This document shows, in pieces, positions 52,595 to 63,494 of a DNA stretch of 64,000 nucleotides. The notes under the pieces were generated by a model, which saw nothing but the letters and a program-made list of their open reading frames with translations, ran no database searches and was not told the origin of the DNA. This DNA is from Eutreptiella sp. 'Long Island Sound 2002' (taxonomy: Eukaryota; Euglenozoa; Euglenophyceae; Eutreptiales; Eutreptiaceae), in NCBI GenBank assembly GCA_964036045.1, contig OZ038402.1:7580971-7644970 (forward strand), given 5' to 3'. A program made the translations under genes and the position numbers. The stretch's first letter is position 1, and each line of letters starts with the position of its first letter.

Positions 52595-54368
52595 TTCCTC
52601 ATCAGGGAATTTCACATCCACTCCTGCAGCCATGAGGGACTTGGCCATCCAGGCCAAGCGCCTCTTCTTAGAATTATTCCCCTCAGGGGTAGCGTTATCC
52701 CCTTTGGGGGCGCTTCTGGGGGACACCCGCGGCAGGAGCGGGTGTGGCAGCAGGAGTTGGTGTAGCAACGGGCGCTGATGAGCGCCTCTGGGGGTTAGGG
52801 GGTCCAGTTTTGCCACCCCCCTTGCCACCTCCTTTACCTTTATCCCCATTCGGGGGATTTCTGGCGGGCGTCGGGGTCTTCTGGCGCTCCGCCTCCTGAC
52901 GCTTGAGTTTGTCACTCTCGCGTTTCTTGATGTGGCATTCGTCCTCATAGTGACGACGGTTGCCACAGTAACCACAGGTGATGGTACACCTGAAGTGGTC
53001 CTGATGGGTCACAGTTTTCCCATCTTTAGTATGCTGCTGACGTTTCATCTGCAGCATACAGCCACTGCAGAGATCGCAGTCAGAGGCATGACAAGGTCCC
53101 CCCTTGTCATTGACAGGTCGGCAGTAAAACAGGGGGTGTGTGCCTGCATCAGTTGGAACCTCGTTCATGGCACGTAGGTTGCCCCTCCCTATACCGCCTC
53201 CCTGGTTGGTGTTAGTGGTATTTTTATGCCCCTTCCCTTCGCCACGTTCAGGGGTAGGGGTACCACCTCGTCCCAAATGCTTCTTGAGGAACTTCTCCAT
53301 GTGGGAGTCGTTCTCTCTCTCAAGAGCTAGCTCAATCAAGAGATCCACCAGTGTATCATACGAGTGGGTCCTGCTCTTCCTCTCAGAGGTGGAGCGGCAA
53401 TCATCCCACGTACGCTGGGGGATCTTACTCATGAGCCACAGGTGGGGCTCAGTGGCTCCGTAGGAGCCCACATTCATCCTCGAAAATAAGTACTCCAAGT
53501 CGCACACATACTCAGAAATTCCCGCAGCGGATGGAAACTCCGGGAGCATAGGTAGCTCCTCGATCTGTGTGCGTACGCTGAGGTCAGTCTCATAGACTGG
53601 AAATGTTTTCTCTAACCTCAGGAGTACCTCTGCCCAGGTAGAACAGGTTTTCACAATCTGTTTGACCTGTTTTTGCAAAAATTTCTTTTTGCCAGAGCGT
53701 TTTAGCAGTGAACATTTGGTGGCCACATCCACATGGGATTGGCCAGTCAACAAAAGTAACTCCGCAAATTCTTCTGCCCATTCAGGCAGATTTTTGTGGT
53801 CGAACTCCGGCAGTTCCAGCTGGATGTTCGCCTGGGCAATTGGTCTGCCCGTCTTCCCACCCCCCGGAGTTAGGCCTGTAGGCGACACGCCGGCAAGAGG
53901 GGCCAGGGCTGACAGCCCTCTTCTCTCACTCTCTGTGACAGGCACGTCCTGTAGATCTGCCATAGGCACAGTCCTGGCACGGGGGTGAAAGGGGCTGGGG
54001 CAGGTAACCTTAGGAAACAGCCTTGAGACCCTTAATCTCTTGAGATCTTCGGCCAGGGTACTCAGCCCTGGAGAGAGAGAGAGGAACTCAGGCTTGGGTA
54101 AGGGTTCTGCAATACCCAGTTTAGCCTTAATGGCCTCTGATAAGGCCGTCACATCTGGATTTTCTGATCCAGACAGGAATTTGGCCAGCAGCTCGGCCGT
54201 TTGATCCAGGGCACCGTAGGTTGGCCTTGGATGATGTTCTTCGACTCGTGTAGGGCCCACTTCGGGAGCCCTTGGGGTTGGGTACTCAGGTCGTAGTCGT
54301 CTTGGCAGGGATGCTGTGGACGGAGGACCAGAGTGTGCGTAGGACCCTAGATCTGTACGTGGTCTGGA
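52595..54368 (-). CDS. gag: Element D gag core with CCHC zinc knuckle
   Basis: Open after the TGA at 54369-54371; the first start-like codon is GTG at 54260. Capsid-like region with FLSGSENPDV, IQLELPEF, PEWAEEFAELL and LVDLLIELALE. Two Cys clusters follow: one near 53070 (C-x4-C-x2-C-x2-C), then a classic knuckle C-X2-C-X4-H-X4-C (CGYCGNRRHYEDEC). The frame stops at 52695, while the conserved tail KKRRLAWMA...VDVKFPDEE lies in the next frame (52592-52975). Comparison with B shows one extra base near 52710 in D, so this is probably a 1-nt insertion; programmed +1 shifting is less likely. Confidence 0.8.
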
Positions 54369-54767
54369 TCAATGTACAGCCAAGGGCTCCTCTCCATCTT
54401 CCCCGCGGATGGATTTATAGTACTCCTCATGCATGATGTACTCATCCTTCTTCATCTTCAGCTTCTCATATTCCTCAGGTCCTTCAATGGCAGTTGAGGA
54501 TGAAGCTGGACAATTGGATCTTGATACTGAAGCAGCCACACGTCTGTGGAGGTGACTGAAGCTGTCTCCACCGTGTGCTGCTAAGGCCTCGGTGGTAAGG
54601 CCTTTATTCTCTTCCGCCCTTCTGCGTTCTGGATCTCCTTGGGACCCAGATGCGCCACTGAGGTGATGTGGTGCTCGGTGTGGTGGTTCACTCATTGGGT
54701 GGACCACACTGCCCATTTGTACTTGGACAGTTCGGATAGGCCAGGTCCTGACGCTTGGCGTGGACAT
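54369..54767 (-). CDS. gag: Element D gag N-terminal module
   Basis: ATG at 54767, 132 codons, ending in TGA (context CAT TGA TCC) with the same frame open beyond it. Contains LAAHGGDSFSHLHRRV and KKDEYIMHEEY, shared with B (LAAHGQD, MDEFMLHEEY). The leader between the primer site and ATG is only ~67 bp. No catalytic motif; a matrix-like role is a guess. Confidence 0.7.
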   Translation of the reverse strand: MSTPSVRTWPIRTVQVQMGSVVHPMSEPPHRAPHHLSGASGSQGDPERRRAEENKGLTTEALAAHGGDSFSHLHRRVAASVSRSNCPASSSTAIEGPEEYEKLKMKKDEYIMHEEYYKSIRGEDGEEPLAVH

Positions 54768-54834
54768 GTTGGACTTGTTGTTGAGCTTTTGTTCTGCACT
54801 TCTTCTCAGGGTCGGTTCAAAAGGTCACAAGGGA

Positions 54835-54849
54835 CTGCCTCTGCTACCG
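54835..54849 (-). other. Primer binding site of element D
   Basis: On the minus strand CGGTAGCAGAGGCAG follows the LTR directly and matches the initiator-Met tRNA end except for the first base. Confidence 0.7.
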
Positions 54850-55472
54850 GAAAGATGTCCTTGAATTATGCCCTAGGTCTTTTGATGTATTCCTGCAGGT
54901 TTTGTAGTTGAAAACCCCAAACCAAAGCAGCAAGTAGAGCAAGGACTGAATATGGATCGAATCAATGATTGGTTTTGGAATCCAGTGTAACAGAGAAGGG
55001 CTGCAGATAGACAAAGCAGGTATATGAACATAGATTCAATCACAAATGGATAATACAAAAGGTTTTATAAGAAAATTGGTCAGGATCTAGCCTCAGAGGT
55101 TGCAATAGGCACTTCATGTGCACTCTTTTGGGTGAAATGGTGCTGGTTAGGACTGAGGGGCATAGATGTCAGGACCACACAGAAAATGACTTGGCCAAGC
55201 AACTGAATTCAGAAACAGTTACAAAGTAGGACCACAATAAGTGGTAGAAACAATTGAGTATAGGGGTCTTGGGGTGGGAGACCACTTAGGCTTAACCTTC
55301 AAGGCCCACAAGCATGAAATGCCTGATTTATTTTGGTATGTCCTCCATGAAGGAAGGTACAAAAGAGAGATAAAAACACTTAAGTTTGTCTCAGCATCAA
55401 CAAAGGGTTTTAAGGGGGGCTTAGCCTGGATCAAGCCCTCCAAGAAAGACATGGCAGTGACTTTTTCTTACT
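54850..55472 (-). repeat. 5' LTR of element D, with an internal deletion
   Basis: Matches 44557-45268 apart from three substitutions and the loss of 89 bp (the segment containing CCCTAGTTACTTTGAG, present at about 45069-45157 of the 3' LTR). The lost part lies in the U3-side half, where promoter elements would be, so this copy may be poorly transcribed. Confidence 0.92.
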
Positions 55473-55477
55473 CCCTC

Positions 55478-57188
55478 CAGAGGGCTCGGAGTTCCCCCCT
55501 GGATGAGGGTTGGGGTTGCCTCCGTTCTTGTCCTTGTTCTTGTTGTCGGGCTGGCGGTTAGCGCCTCCTCCTCGTCCACATTGACCCTTGTCTTGCCCTT
55601 GACCACGTCCTTTCGACTTGCCCTTGCCGGAGTCGTTGCCTTTGCCTTTGCCTCCACCTTTGCCTGAGCCTTTGCCAGGATCTTCACCCTTAAGCTTCGC
55701 CGATAGGCGTTGCTTATGGTAGCACTCATCCTCGTAGTGCTTCCGCTTCTCGCAGAATGCACACGTGATGGTGCACCTGTAATGATCCGGCAGCTTCGCT
55801 TTGGCGCCGGTGTTCTTCTCCTGCTGCTTCCCCTGGACTACGAAGCAGTCTCGCTGCTCGCAGTCAGGGGCATGCTGCAGGTGGCCCTGCTCGTCTCTGG
55901 CATCACACCAGAATAGCTCCTTCACGTTCTCCATGATACGGTCGTGGGCGTGTTTGGGGGTAGTCCCCTGCCCACGTCGGGACCCTTGGTACTCTTTGCC
56001 ATGGCCTCCAGAACCTCCACCACCAGGACGGTAGTTGTTCAAGTGCTGGTCGCTCTCCTTCTCCAGCGCCAGCTCCAGGAGTAGCACGCATAGATCCTTG
56101 TAGCGGAGGAATCTAGCCTTGCGCTCCGCCGTCGAACGGCACTCGTCCCATAGCTCTCGAGGTAGTTTGGCCACCAACCAGAACAGCAGGTCGTCGCTGC
56201 TGTAGGAACCGGGCGTCAGTCGTCCAGCCCAGTGATCCAGGTCAGCCAACAGCTCAGAGGTCCTGCCAGGTTTGGGGTTGTTGGGCAGCACGGGCAGGTT
56301 CTGGATCTCGGCTCTGATGGGGAGGTCGATTTCGTAGGTCGGGTACTGCCTCTCCAGGGCAACCAGCACATCGGCAAAGGTGGCGGAGTTAGTCACGATC
56401 TGCCTGACCTGCTTCTCCAGGTACTTGGTCTTGCAGCACTGCAGGAGCAGATCGAAATTGACTCGCCCACTAGCGTGGGTTTGGCCGGTCAATCGGAGAA
56501 ACCGGCCGAAATTCTCAGCCAACTCGCTGAGGTCCTTCCCTCCGAACTCAGGCAGGTTCACCACGATCTTGGAGGTGGCAATAGCCTTCGCCTCCCGAGA
56601 CCTGCGTCCCTCAGGACGTCCGGTCTTCTTCTTCTTCTTCTTCTTCTTCTTCCCCTTTGGGTCCTCGGGGTCCTCCGGGTCATCGTCCTCCGAGGGCGAA
56701 GTAGAAGTCATCAACGGCGGCTCGTCATCGGAGGGGTCTCCGCCTAGATCGCTAGAGCCATAAGGCTCCACGTCGACCATAGCCCTTAAGGCTGTCAGCC
56801 CCAGCCGGTCTAGCTCGGCCCTCGTAGAGTTCGTCACGTGGCTGTAGGGCGGCTGGGCCGTTCTCGGTACGAAAGGACTTCTCGGTATAGCTGCAGGAGT
56901 CGGCATCCGTCGGCTCCTCAGGCTCCCCAGGGTGTTTGTCAACCCTGCCGCCAGGTGGTTGGCCTGTACTCGTTGGGGTGACATTCCCACCGTAGTAGGT
57001 GACGCTTCGGGCGGTATCATCAGGGGCTCCAGTTTCTCTCTGATCTCTTGAGTGAGGTCGCCCACGATTTTTGAAGTTGCTCCTCGGAGCACCTCGTTGA
57101 TCTCCGACCGCGTCAGGGACCTGTTGGAGGATCGCCCCGATCCTCTACTCCTGCCTCCAAGAGACTCGGGTCCTCTCCTCAACCCACT
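55478..57188 (-). CDS. gag: Element C gag core with CCHC zinc knuckle (upstream side of D)
   Basis: First start-like codon TTG at 57182, just after the TAG at 57189-57191. Capsid-like region (VVNLPEFGGKDLSELAENF, GRFLRLTGQTH, DLCVLLLELALE) parallels D. Cys cluster, then CCHC knuckle CAFCEKRKHYEDEC, then a Lys/Gly-rich tail. A poly-Lys run (ten Lys from a CTT repeat at ~56629-56652) sits before the capsid part. It is cut at 55477 by D and continues at 44551. Confidence 0.85.
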
Positions 57189-57773
57189 CTAGGTTGCATA
57201 CCCAGGTGCATACCCAGGAACATCCACATAGGTTCCAGTAGCGGGTAGTGGATGGGGATATTCTGCCGCATACCATCGCGGCGCATAGCTGGAAGCCACC
57301 GGCTCACTGGCAGTAGTTGCCTCAGGGAGCGCAGTGGTCGGTGGGCCCATACCATAGGGGGGGTAGGGAGGCATGCCAGTAAAGCCTGTGCCCTCTGCCA
57401 TAGGCGGTTTGGTTATGGGAGTGGATGTTGCGGCGGCTGGGAGTGTGGTGGTTATGGGAGAGGGTGATGCGTGGAGGCTAGAAGCGCTTGGTGCGCCTTC
57501 GAAGGTAGGGTCATGCATCAGGTCTTGCCCTTGTTCCTCTCCCTCGTCTGCTTCGTCTCCAGCATCCCTCTCGCTCTCTCTCTTCCTCTTCACAGGCTGA
57601 GAGACCACCTCTTCGACTGACAGGGCCCCAAAGGCCGTCTGGAGTCCATCCAGCGAGTCCTCAGCCGCTTCCACTGGCCCATGTAAGGGCTCCGAAGGTA
57701 CAGCGTCAGGTGCTGGCCTTGCCGGTGCCTCAGGCGCTGTCTTCACGTCGGCGTGCTCCGTCCTTGTATCCAT
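57189..57773 (-). CDS. gag: Element C gag N-terminal module
   Basis: ATG at 57773, 194 codons, ending in TAG (context ACC TAG AGT), with the same frame continuing into the core two codons later. Acidic and Pro/Ala/Tyr-rich, with a basic KRKRESER patch. The leader is ~85 bp. The stop position is comparable to those in A, B and D, although the sequences differ. Confidence 0.72.
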   Translation of the reverse strand: MDTRTEHADVKTAPEAPARPAPDAVPSEPLHGPVEAAEDSLDGLQTAFGALSVEEVVSQPVKRKRESERDAGDEADEGEEQGQDLMHDPTFEGAPSASSLHASPSPITTTLPAAATSTPITKPPMAEGTGFTGMPPYPPYGMGPPTTALPEATTASEPVASSYAPRWYAAEYPHPLPATGTYVDVPGYAPGYAT

Positions 57774-57858
57774 CTTCGTTCGCCCTTCTGCTTATATGTG
57801 ACTGCTCGGCGCACTGGATGTATGCCGCGGGGTTGCTGCCGGTGCGCAGAGACAGTCT

Positions 57859-57872
57859 GCCTCTTGCTACCA
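57859..57872 (-). other. Primer binding site of element C
   Basis: On the minus strand TGGTAGCAAGAGGC directly follows the LTR (its first T overlaps the LTR end). It resembles an initiator-Met tRNA end with one inserted A. Confidence 0.65.
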
Positions 57873-58657
57873 GAAAAGTATATAGTGGTTTCAACACTGT
57901 GTTCTTGTCTCTCCTGCTGCTTGCTGTTGGTGTAGGGTTTCCTGCTGCTTGTTTTGGAAGATGAAAAGCTTTTGTTTGCTGAAATACAGTCAATCCAGGA
58001 TAGCCCAAGCCAGAGGTGTGCAAGGAGAAGAGAATCAGGATCAAAGCATGAAGGGCTGCAGTGTAAACAGTGAAAGATGAAAGGATATTAACAGAAACTG
58101 CAACTCAGGTCAAATGGGATTGCATATTCACAAAGATAGCTGAAATGTTTTGGAAAAGAGTTGGAAAACTGCCCCATGGTCACTCTATCTCCATAGTGCC
58201 ATCTCAGGAGATGTGCACTCTTTGTTTTGGGTCCCATATGTGCTGAGGTGGCAGGGCATGTGGCGATGAGGTCACTGCCATGTCACATGGGATCTTCCTA
58301 CTTAGCTAGGCTGACCAGGAATTGAACCCAGGACCTCTCAAAAAGAGGTGCCCAGCCCCCTAGGGTGCATACCACTAGGACAGCTAAGAATTCATGGAAA
58401 AACATAGAAAAATTCATAGGCTCTGCCTTGGATATGTCAGTGCTCAGTCAACTCAGGAAAAGATGATTTGCCTCACATTGAAAGGGGATCAAGGGGTCCA
58501 CTCAATATCCTGATTGGGTGTTTGGTTCCATAGGTCAAAATGTGTTATCACCACTTTTGGTGGGGCCAATACTAAGATAGAAATGCCTGGATGCTCAGTG
58601 CATCCCTAATACAACTAGAGTATGCCTCAAAGCATTGGAAAAGCGCTTTTTCTTACT
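57872..58657 (-). repeat. 5' LTR of element C
   Basis: 786 bp, the pair of 36407-37192, and contains the same tRNA-like segment (58301-58388). Next to it is the target copy GTAGA (58658-58662). Confidence 0.92.
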
Positions 58658-59279
58658 GTAGAGCAAGAACAGGATGTGGATCGAATCAATGATTGGTTTT
58701 GGAATCCAGTGTAAGACAGAAGGGCTGCAGATAGACAATGCAGGTATAAACACAAAGATTCAATCAATGGAGAATACAAAAGATTTTATATGAAAATTGG
58801 TCTGACTCCTGACTCCAAGATAGCATTAGGCACTTCATGTGCACTCTTTTGGGTCTAATGGTGCTGGTTAGGAGGGTGGGGCATAGATGTCAGGACCACA
58901 CAGAAGATGACTTGGCCAAGCAACTGAATTTAGAAACAGTTACAAAGTAGGACCACAATAAGTGGTAGAAACAATTGAGTATAGGGGTCTTGGGGTGGGA
59001 GACCACTAGGCTTAACCTCCAAGGCCTAAAGCATGAAATGCCTATTTTATTTCGGTATATCCTCCATGAAGGAAGGTACCTCCGCTCAGTTGAGTGGTAG
59101 GGGTGAACGTCATGGGGGGCTAGGGTCACAACCCTAGTTACTTTGAGAAGGTGTACTTTGGGCTTCAAAAGAGAGATAAAAATTCTTAAGCTAGTCTTAG
59201 CATCAACAAAAGGGTTTTAAGGGGGGCTTGGTCTGGATCAAGCCCTCCTAGAAAGACATGGCAGTGACTTTTTCTTACT
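58658..59279 (-). repeat. Right fragment of the 3' LTR of element F
   Basis: Resumes at the GTAGA target copy the B/D-type LTR that broke off at 36406. It has the full upstream part up to AGTAAGAAAAAG and is followed at 59280 by the same purine tract as D (CCAGGGGGG), so it is a 3' LTR with element sequence to its right. It is more diverged from D's LTRs than they are from each other. Confidence 0.82.
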
Positions 59280-60090
59280 CCCCCCTGGAGTACCATTTAG
59301 CTAAGCTAGTAGGACCAAGGAAAAAGGCTCAAATATTCCCAAAATTACCTCAGAAAATGCATGAAACGTACCAGAAACATCCTCATCAGTTCATACAAGC
59401 CTATCACACCGTAGGTACCCTTGAGAAAAAAGTGTAATGTACCGTGAATGATGTCCCTTCGATGGGGCATTCCTCAAAGGTCGCCGGCGTGCGACGAAAA
59501 CTTTTGGAAAAAATTTGGGGATAGTGGGGTTTGAACCCAGGACCCCCTCCCTAGAGCACATATGCTTGCCCACTATGGGACAGTCGAACGCTCTAATGCA
59601 GATGGCTATCGCTGTATTAACAGCGTTTTAGTAACCGTCCTGACCAAGGGCCAGGGCGGAGCAATACTCCCAATGGAGGACACAAATCTGCAGGAGTTGG
59701 AAAAAGTTAGCAGAAGGGGTTGCGATTTAGCAAGTGAAATCGTTAAAAATCGACGAAACCACGCTGAAAAATCGTCATTTTTACACATAACTCAAAGTCG
59801 CAGACTAGCGCAAAGGAAGCAGACTTCAAAAACAAGGTTGCGCAAGCGTAAACGGCTTTTGAAAAAGAAGGTATGAGCCGTAGTTTTTAAAGTTCTAAAG
59901 GAAATTTTTGCATAGTTGCATCAAAGTTTTGATAAACTTCAGAGATAAGTATTCAAATTCAACCCACACCACAGAGCAGGTGGACAACCCACCTCTCAGG
60001 TATGCCAGTGTCATCCCACACGCATGCATTGCGTTCGTGTTGGTTGCTTCGTTAAAACGTTAGGGTTGTCTACGCACTGTTTGTTGGGGG
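59280..60090 (-). other. 3' noncoding remnant of element F
   Basis: Aligns with D 45269-46100, including the A/B-box-like segment (59522-59582). The match ends at about 60090, where TGTAATAAGCTAG begins; another insertion or a rearrangement starts there. No coding part of F is in the window. Confidence 0.7.
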
Positions 60091-63000
60091 TTCTGTAATA
60101 AGCTAGTCCGTGAGGGGGGCAGAGCAACTAGCTCATTATCTAATCTCCGAGCTAGGGAGGAATCTCCTAAGAGTCCTACCCAATGCCGAGCGTAGCCTAG
60201 GGGCTCATGACTAAGCTACAATACCAAAAGACATATAATATAAGATAAAATCCCAATTCCCTTAAAATACTAAAACTATACCCAAATCCCTACACACGCA
60301 GTGCAAGTGCAAAAGACCATGATCACCCTGTTGCCGCTGGCTGCCGGACTTTGCCACCGGCCTTGGTTCCTTGCTTGGCTTAGCGATTGCCAAGCGGCCA
60401 TGGTGGGGGGGTTGGCTCACCACACCCTCATGTCTAAGAGACAATGAGGATGTGAACACATGCATTTGCACTATTACACTTAACACTACACAAACATGCA
60501 TAACACATACATAACTAACACTAACAATCACAAAATCTGACCCAAACAGAAAACTGTCACCTCGGAACGTCCTGTTAACGCCGTAACATCGGCACATGTC
60601 TAAAACCGACAAATCTAAATTAAAATCCTACAAAACTAAACAGAATCGATTTACAGACTAACACAGAACAAGCGACAACGAAGAATTCCAGCACATCGCG
60701 ATTTGCGACGCGCGCACACCAACAGGAAATACACGGAAAATACAACTCCAAATCTAAGCACGCAAATAATGAAAATCTATATGCCTATGTAAAACTAAGA
60801 CAATTACGCACGCATCTGGACTATTGCTGAAGCCTGAACTGAAATCTGGGCTAAATTGAACGTCCTTATTACACTCCCCTCACAGAATATGAGTTGGGGT
60901 GTAAGTGAATGAGGTGAGACACACCAACGAGTGTTCAATAAACAATCAAAAACAATAAGGTAAGGGCAAGTTAGGACAGATTGAGGTCAGTAATCTCAGC
61001 GCTGAAGTGGTCTCCCACCTCAGTACCTCAGAACACAAATTAGGCTGAACTGAAATTAAGTACCTGGAGAGCACTTCTTGCAGGTGCTGCTGCACATGAC
61101 AAACCGGCAGCACTACAGTGTACCAAAGAAAAGTAGACACTTAGAAAGTGTACACATGTCGGAACAGCACTTCTGATGGGGAGGTGCGAAATTGACCAGA
61201 GGTGCACCAATGTAATAGAACACAATGTCAGTGCAATCAGGGGATACATACAAAAACACAGATACTCAGCAGAACTTCAGTCACAGAACCATACAGACCT
61301 GAGACCTGGCCCTGAGACTCAACACAAAAACCCTTGCATGAGGTCCATAGACACTCTGAGAGGGTTCTCTCGGGTCAAACTGCCGGTATATCCACACGTA
61401 GTCCCAATGAAAACAGGGGGAAGAAGACTGATGTGCCCTGGCAAACTACAATACAACTGCAGGGCCAGACATATCTGGGGTGTGGGGTATCCCTCAACTG
61501 CATGTGGTCCCACAGCTCGGAATCTAAGGGAAGGGAAAAGGATCCCCATGCCGATTGTGCCACACCATGCATGGGCACAGGGATTCAAGAAATTCAGGAA
61601 GACCACATAGACTAGGGGGGATGTACCCTGTAGAAATCCTACAGTCATTCCCACTGCCACACAATACATACTGTATACCGCCAAGTTAGTTTGGATGGGG
61701 GAGATGAATACAGCATACTGACAGCATCCATGGCCGACATGTAGAAGATCAGGGGGTAGAATGCAATGCATACAAACAATCATACAAATATCTCCGACTC
61801 TCATACGATACGACTAGTATGAAGAGAAATGGGGAAGAGAAGAAGAAAAATCTGCATCTCTGACCTCCTGACATCGTACAGCCAGTCGGGAGGTATTATA
61901 AGTATGTATATGCCAAAAGTGTGTCAGTAAAATGGCTGCAGATAATGGGTGAACATGCAGTGCACATATGGAAATGGGCATGAGAACTGCCATGGTACAC
62001 CAGCTGTACCAACTCGAAATATACCTCAAAAAAATATCCCGTCCCACACAAAAATGACTGAAAAACACAACAGTACAACTCAGGGGAGTCCTCGAAACTG
62101 AAGTCGAAGGCTTGGACGTCGGTGCTGAAGATAAGTGTTGACAGATGGTACTGTTTGGGGGTCATAGGGGGGTTTTGGCTGTCCAAGGGACAAATGCGGG
62201 GGGGTACACAGAAATTCAATAACTACAGGGATAACTCGTTGATTGTAATAATGTCACTCAACATGCACAGTCCCTCAGCCAATCCAGACTCAGTCCCCTC
62301 AGCTGACTCGCACGCCAAGACGATGGCGGACAGAATGCTCTACCGAAAATCAGTAGGGGGGTAGTCCCAAGGGGTGCCAAACCTAAGGGCGGGCCAACCA
62401 AGGCGTGGCCGTGGCTCAAGGGCAACAGTGGTTGTAACCCTGGCAGGTCAGTCTCCACCTCCCGAGCCTTACATACTGTGCGCGACGGCGTCAGCAGTCA
62501 GTCATATGCCCCTCTTACACTCTAGGCTCAAAGGCCGACTGGAGGCAGGGATGTCCCTGGATGTCTAAAACTTTGTTGCCCCGTTCCGTCTAGCGCCCGG
62601 ACACCGTCACCCAGACTGCATGCCCGGTGCTGAGTTATTGAGCCATCCCGGCTTCAACTCCTCACGCCCCCAAAAGCCGCCAAAAGACCAGCAAACCCCT
62701 TTAAAAAAATGATATGAACCACAAAACTTCAGGCAAAATTCAGGGAGGGGTTTCACCTTCACGGGGCGCTCCGGCAACCGTTACGGCTCAATCAGTGGGG
62801 GTTGGGGGGCCGGATACCTTACTCTGGGGTTGGGGTACGAGATACTTACCATACCGAGTCACGTCCAGAAAGTCTGGCACCAGGATACCGCCAAAAATCA
62901 AACCTCAAAGGCTGGACAGCTCACGTCCCCTGACAGAGGCACAAAAGACATCCCATCCCAGCTTGATCCCATTAGATCTAAGCGGCCGAAGCGGTTAGCC

Positions 63001-63494
63001 GGACAGCTCCCATGAAAAACACAGCCGAAGCGGCGAACCGAACAGCTCAGACCAAAAAAGAAAATGTGACAAAACTGCCACAGGAGCGAAAGTCAGCACC
63101 GCAATGAACGGCCAAAACAACCGTTTCCAAATGACCTGAAGATAACCCGATAGGGGGAGAAGAAGAGGTAGATGGGGTGATGTTTTCTGACGGGCAAAGG
63201 GCCCTGCCCAGTGAACCCAAGGCTCTGATGGGACTAGTTACCCATCCCGGGCTTTCCCTACGATTTTTTCCGACGCATCCCCAATCTAACCGGAGTGCTG
63301 AACTCAGCACACCCAGATCACTGCCCAAACTGAGTCCCGAAGGAATCCAGAGAAAAACTGATGCTGACCGACACTCCCCTCACACGCTTGCCGACACCCG
63401 TTCCAAAAACTTGGAACTCCGTGGGGGTGGGGGGGAATGGCGCGTTACAGGCTGTGGTTGCCTAAAGTGGGGAGCGGTCGCCATGCCTTCAGCC
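60091..63494. other. Unassigned noncoding sequence
   Basis: No frame resembles a known protein, and the open frames overlap on both strands. The start TGTAATAAGC could be an LTR start, but no partner is present. AT-rich to ~61,000, then mixed. A run of G near 63520 and several G/C homopolymers occur. I see no tandem array and no RNA gene. Confidence 0.35.

Larger units (their letters stand above)
44557..55472 (-). mobile_element. Ty3/gypsy-like element D, youngest of the stack
   Basis: 10.9 kb, flanked by the 5-bp direct repeat CCCTC (44552-44556 and 55473-55477). Contains 5' LTR (right), initiator-Met-type primer site, gag, protease-polymerase, a 2.3-kb 3' noncoding region, purine tract and 3' LTR (left). 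The LTRs differ at about three positions plus one 89-bp deletion in the 5' LTR. Pol is uninterrupted over 5 kb. The main defect seen is a probable 1-nt insertion near the gag end. Confidence 0.93.
36407..58657 (-). mobile_element. Ty3/gypsy-like element C, carrying element D inside gag
   Basis: LTRs of equal length (786 bp) lie at 36407-37192 and 57872-58657, flanked by the 5-bp target duplication GTAGA (36402-36406 and 58658-58662). The two flanks join into one B/D-type LTR, so C inserted into that LTR. Without D (44557-55472 plus one CCCTC copy) C is about 11.3 kb, and its gag frame closes without a break across the join. I count about 12 differences between the two LTRs, more than between the LTRs of D. 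Confidence 0.9.

Noticed and set aside
52932-53988. Plus-strand ORFs opposite the gag of D
   Set aside because: They are shadows of the well-supported minus-strand gag and have no family features.
60946-62219. Several 60-160-codon ORFs in the right-hand region
   Set aside because: They overlap on both strands with no recognisable family, start context or repeat relationship.
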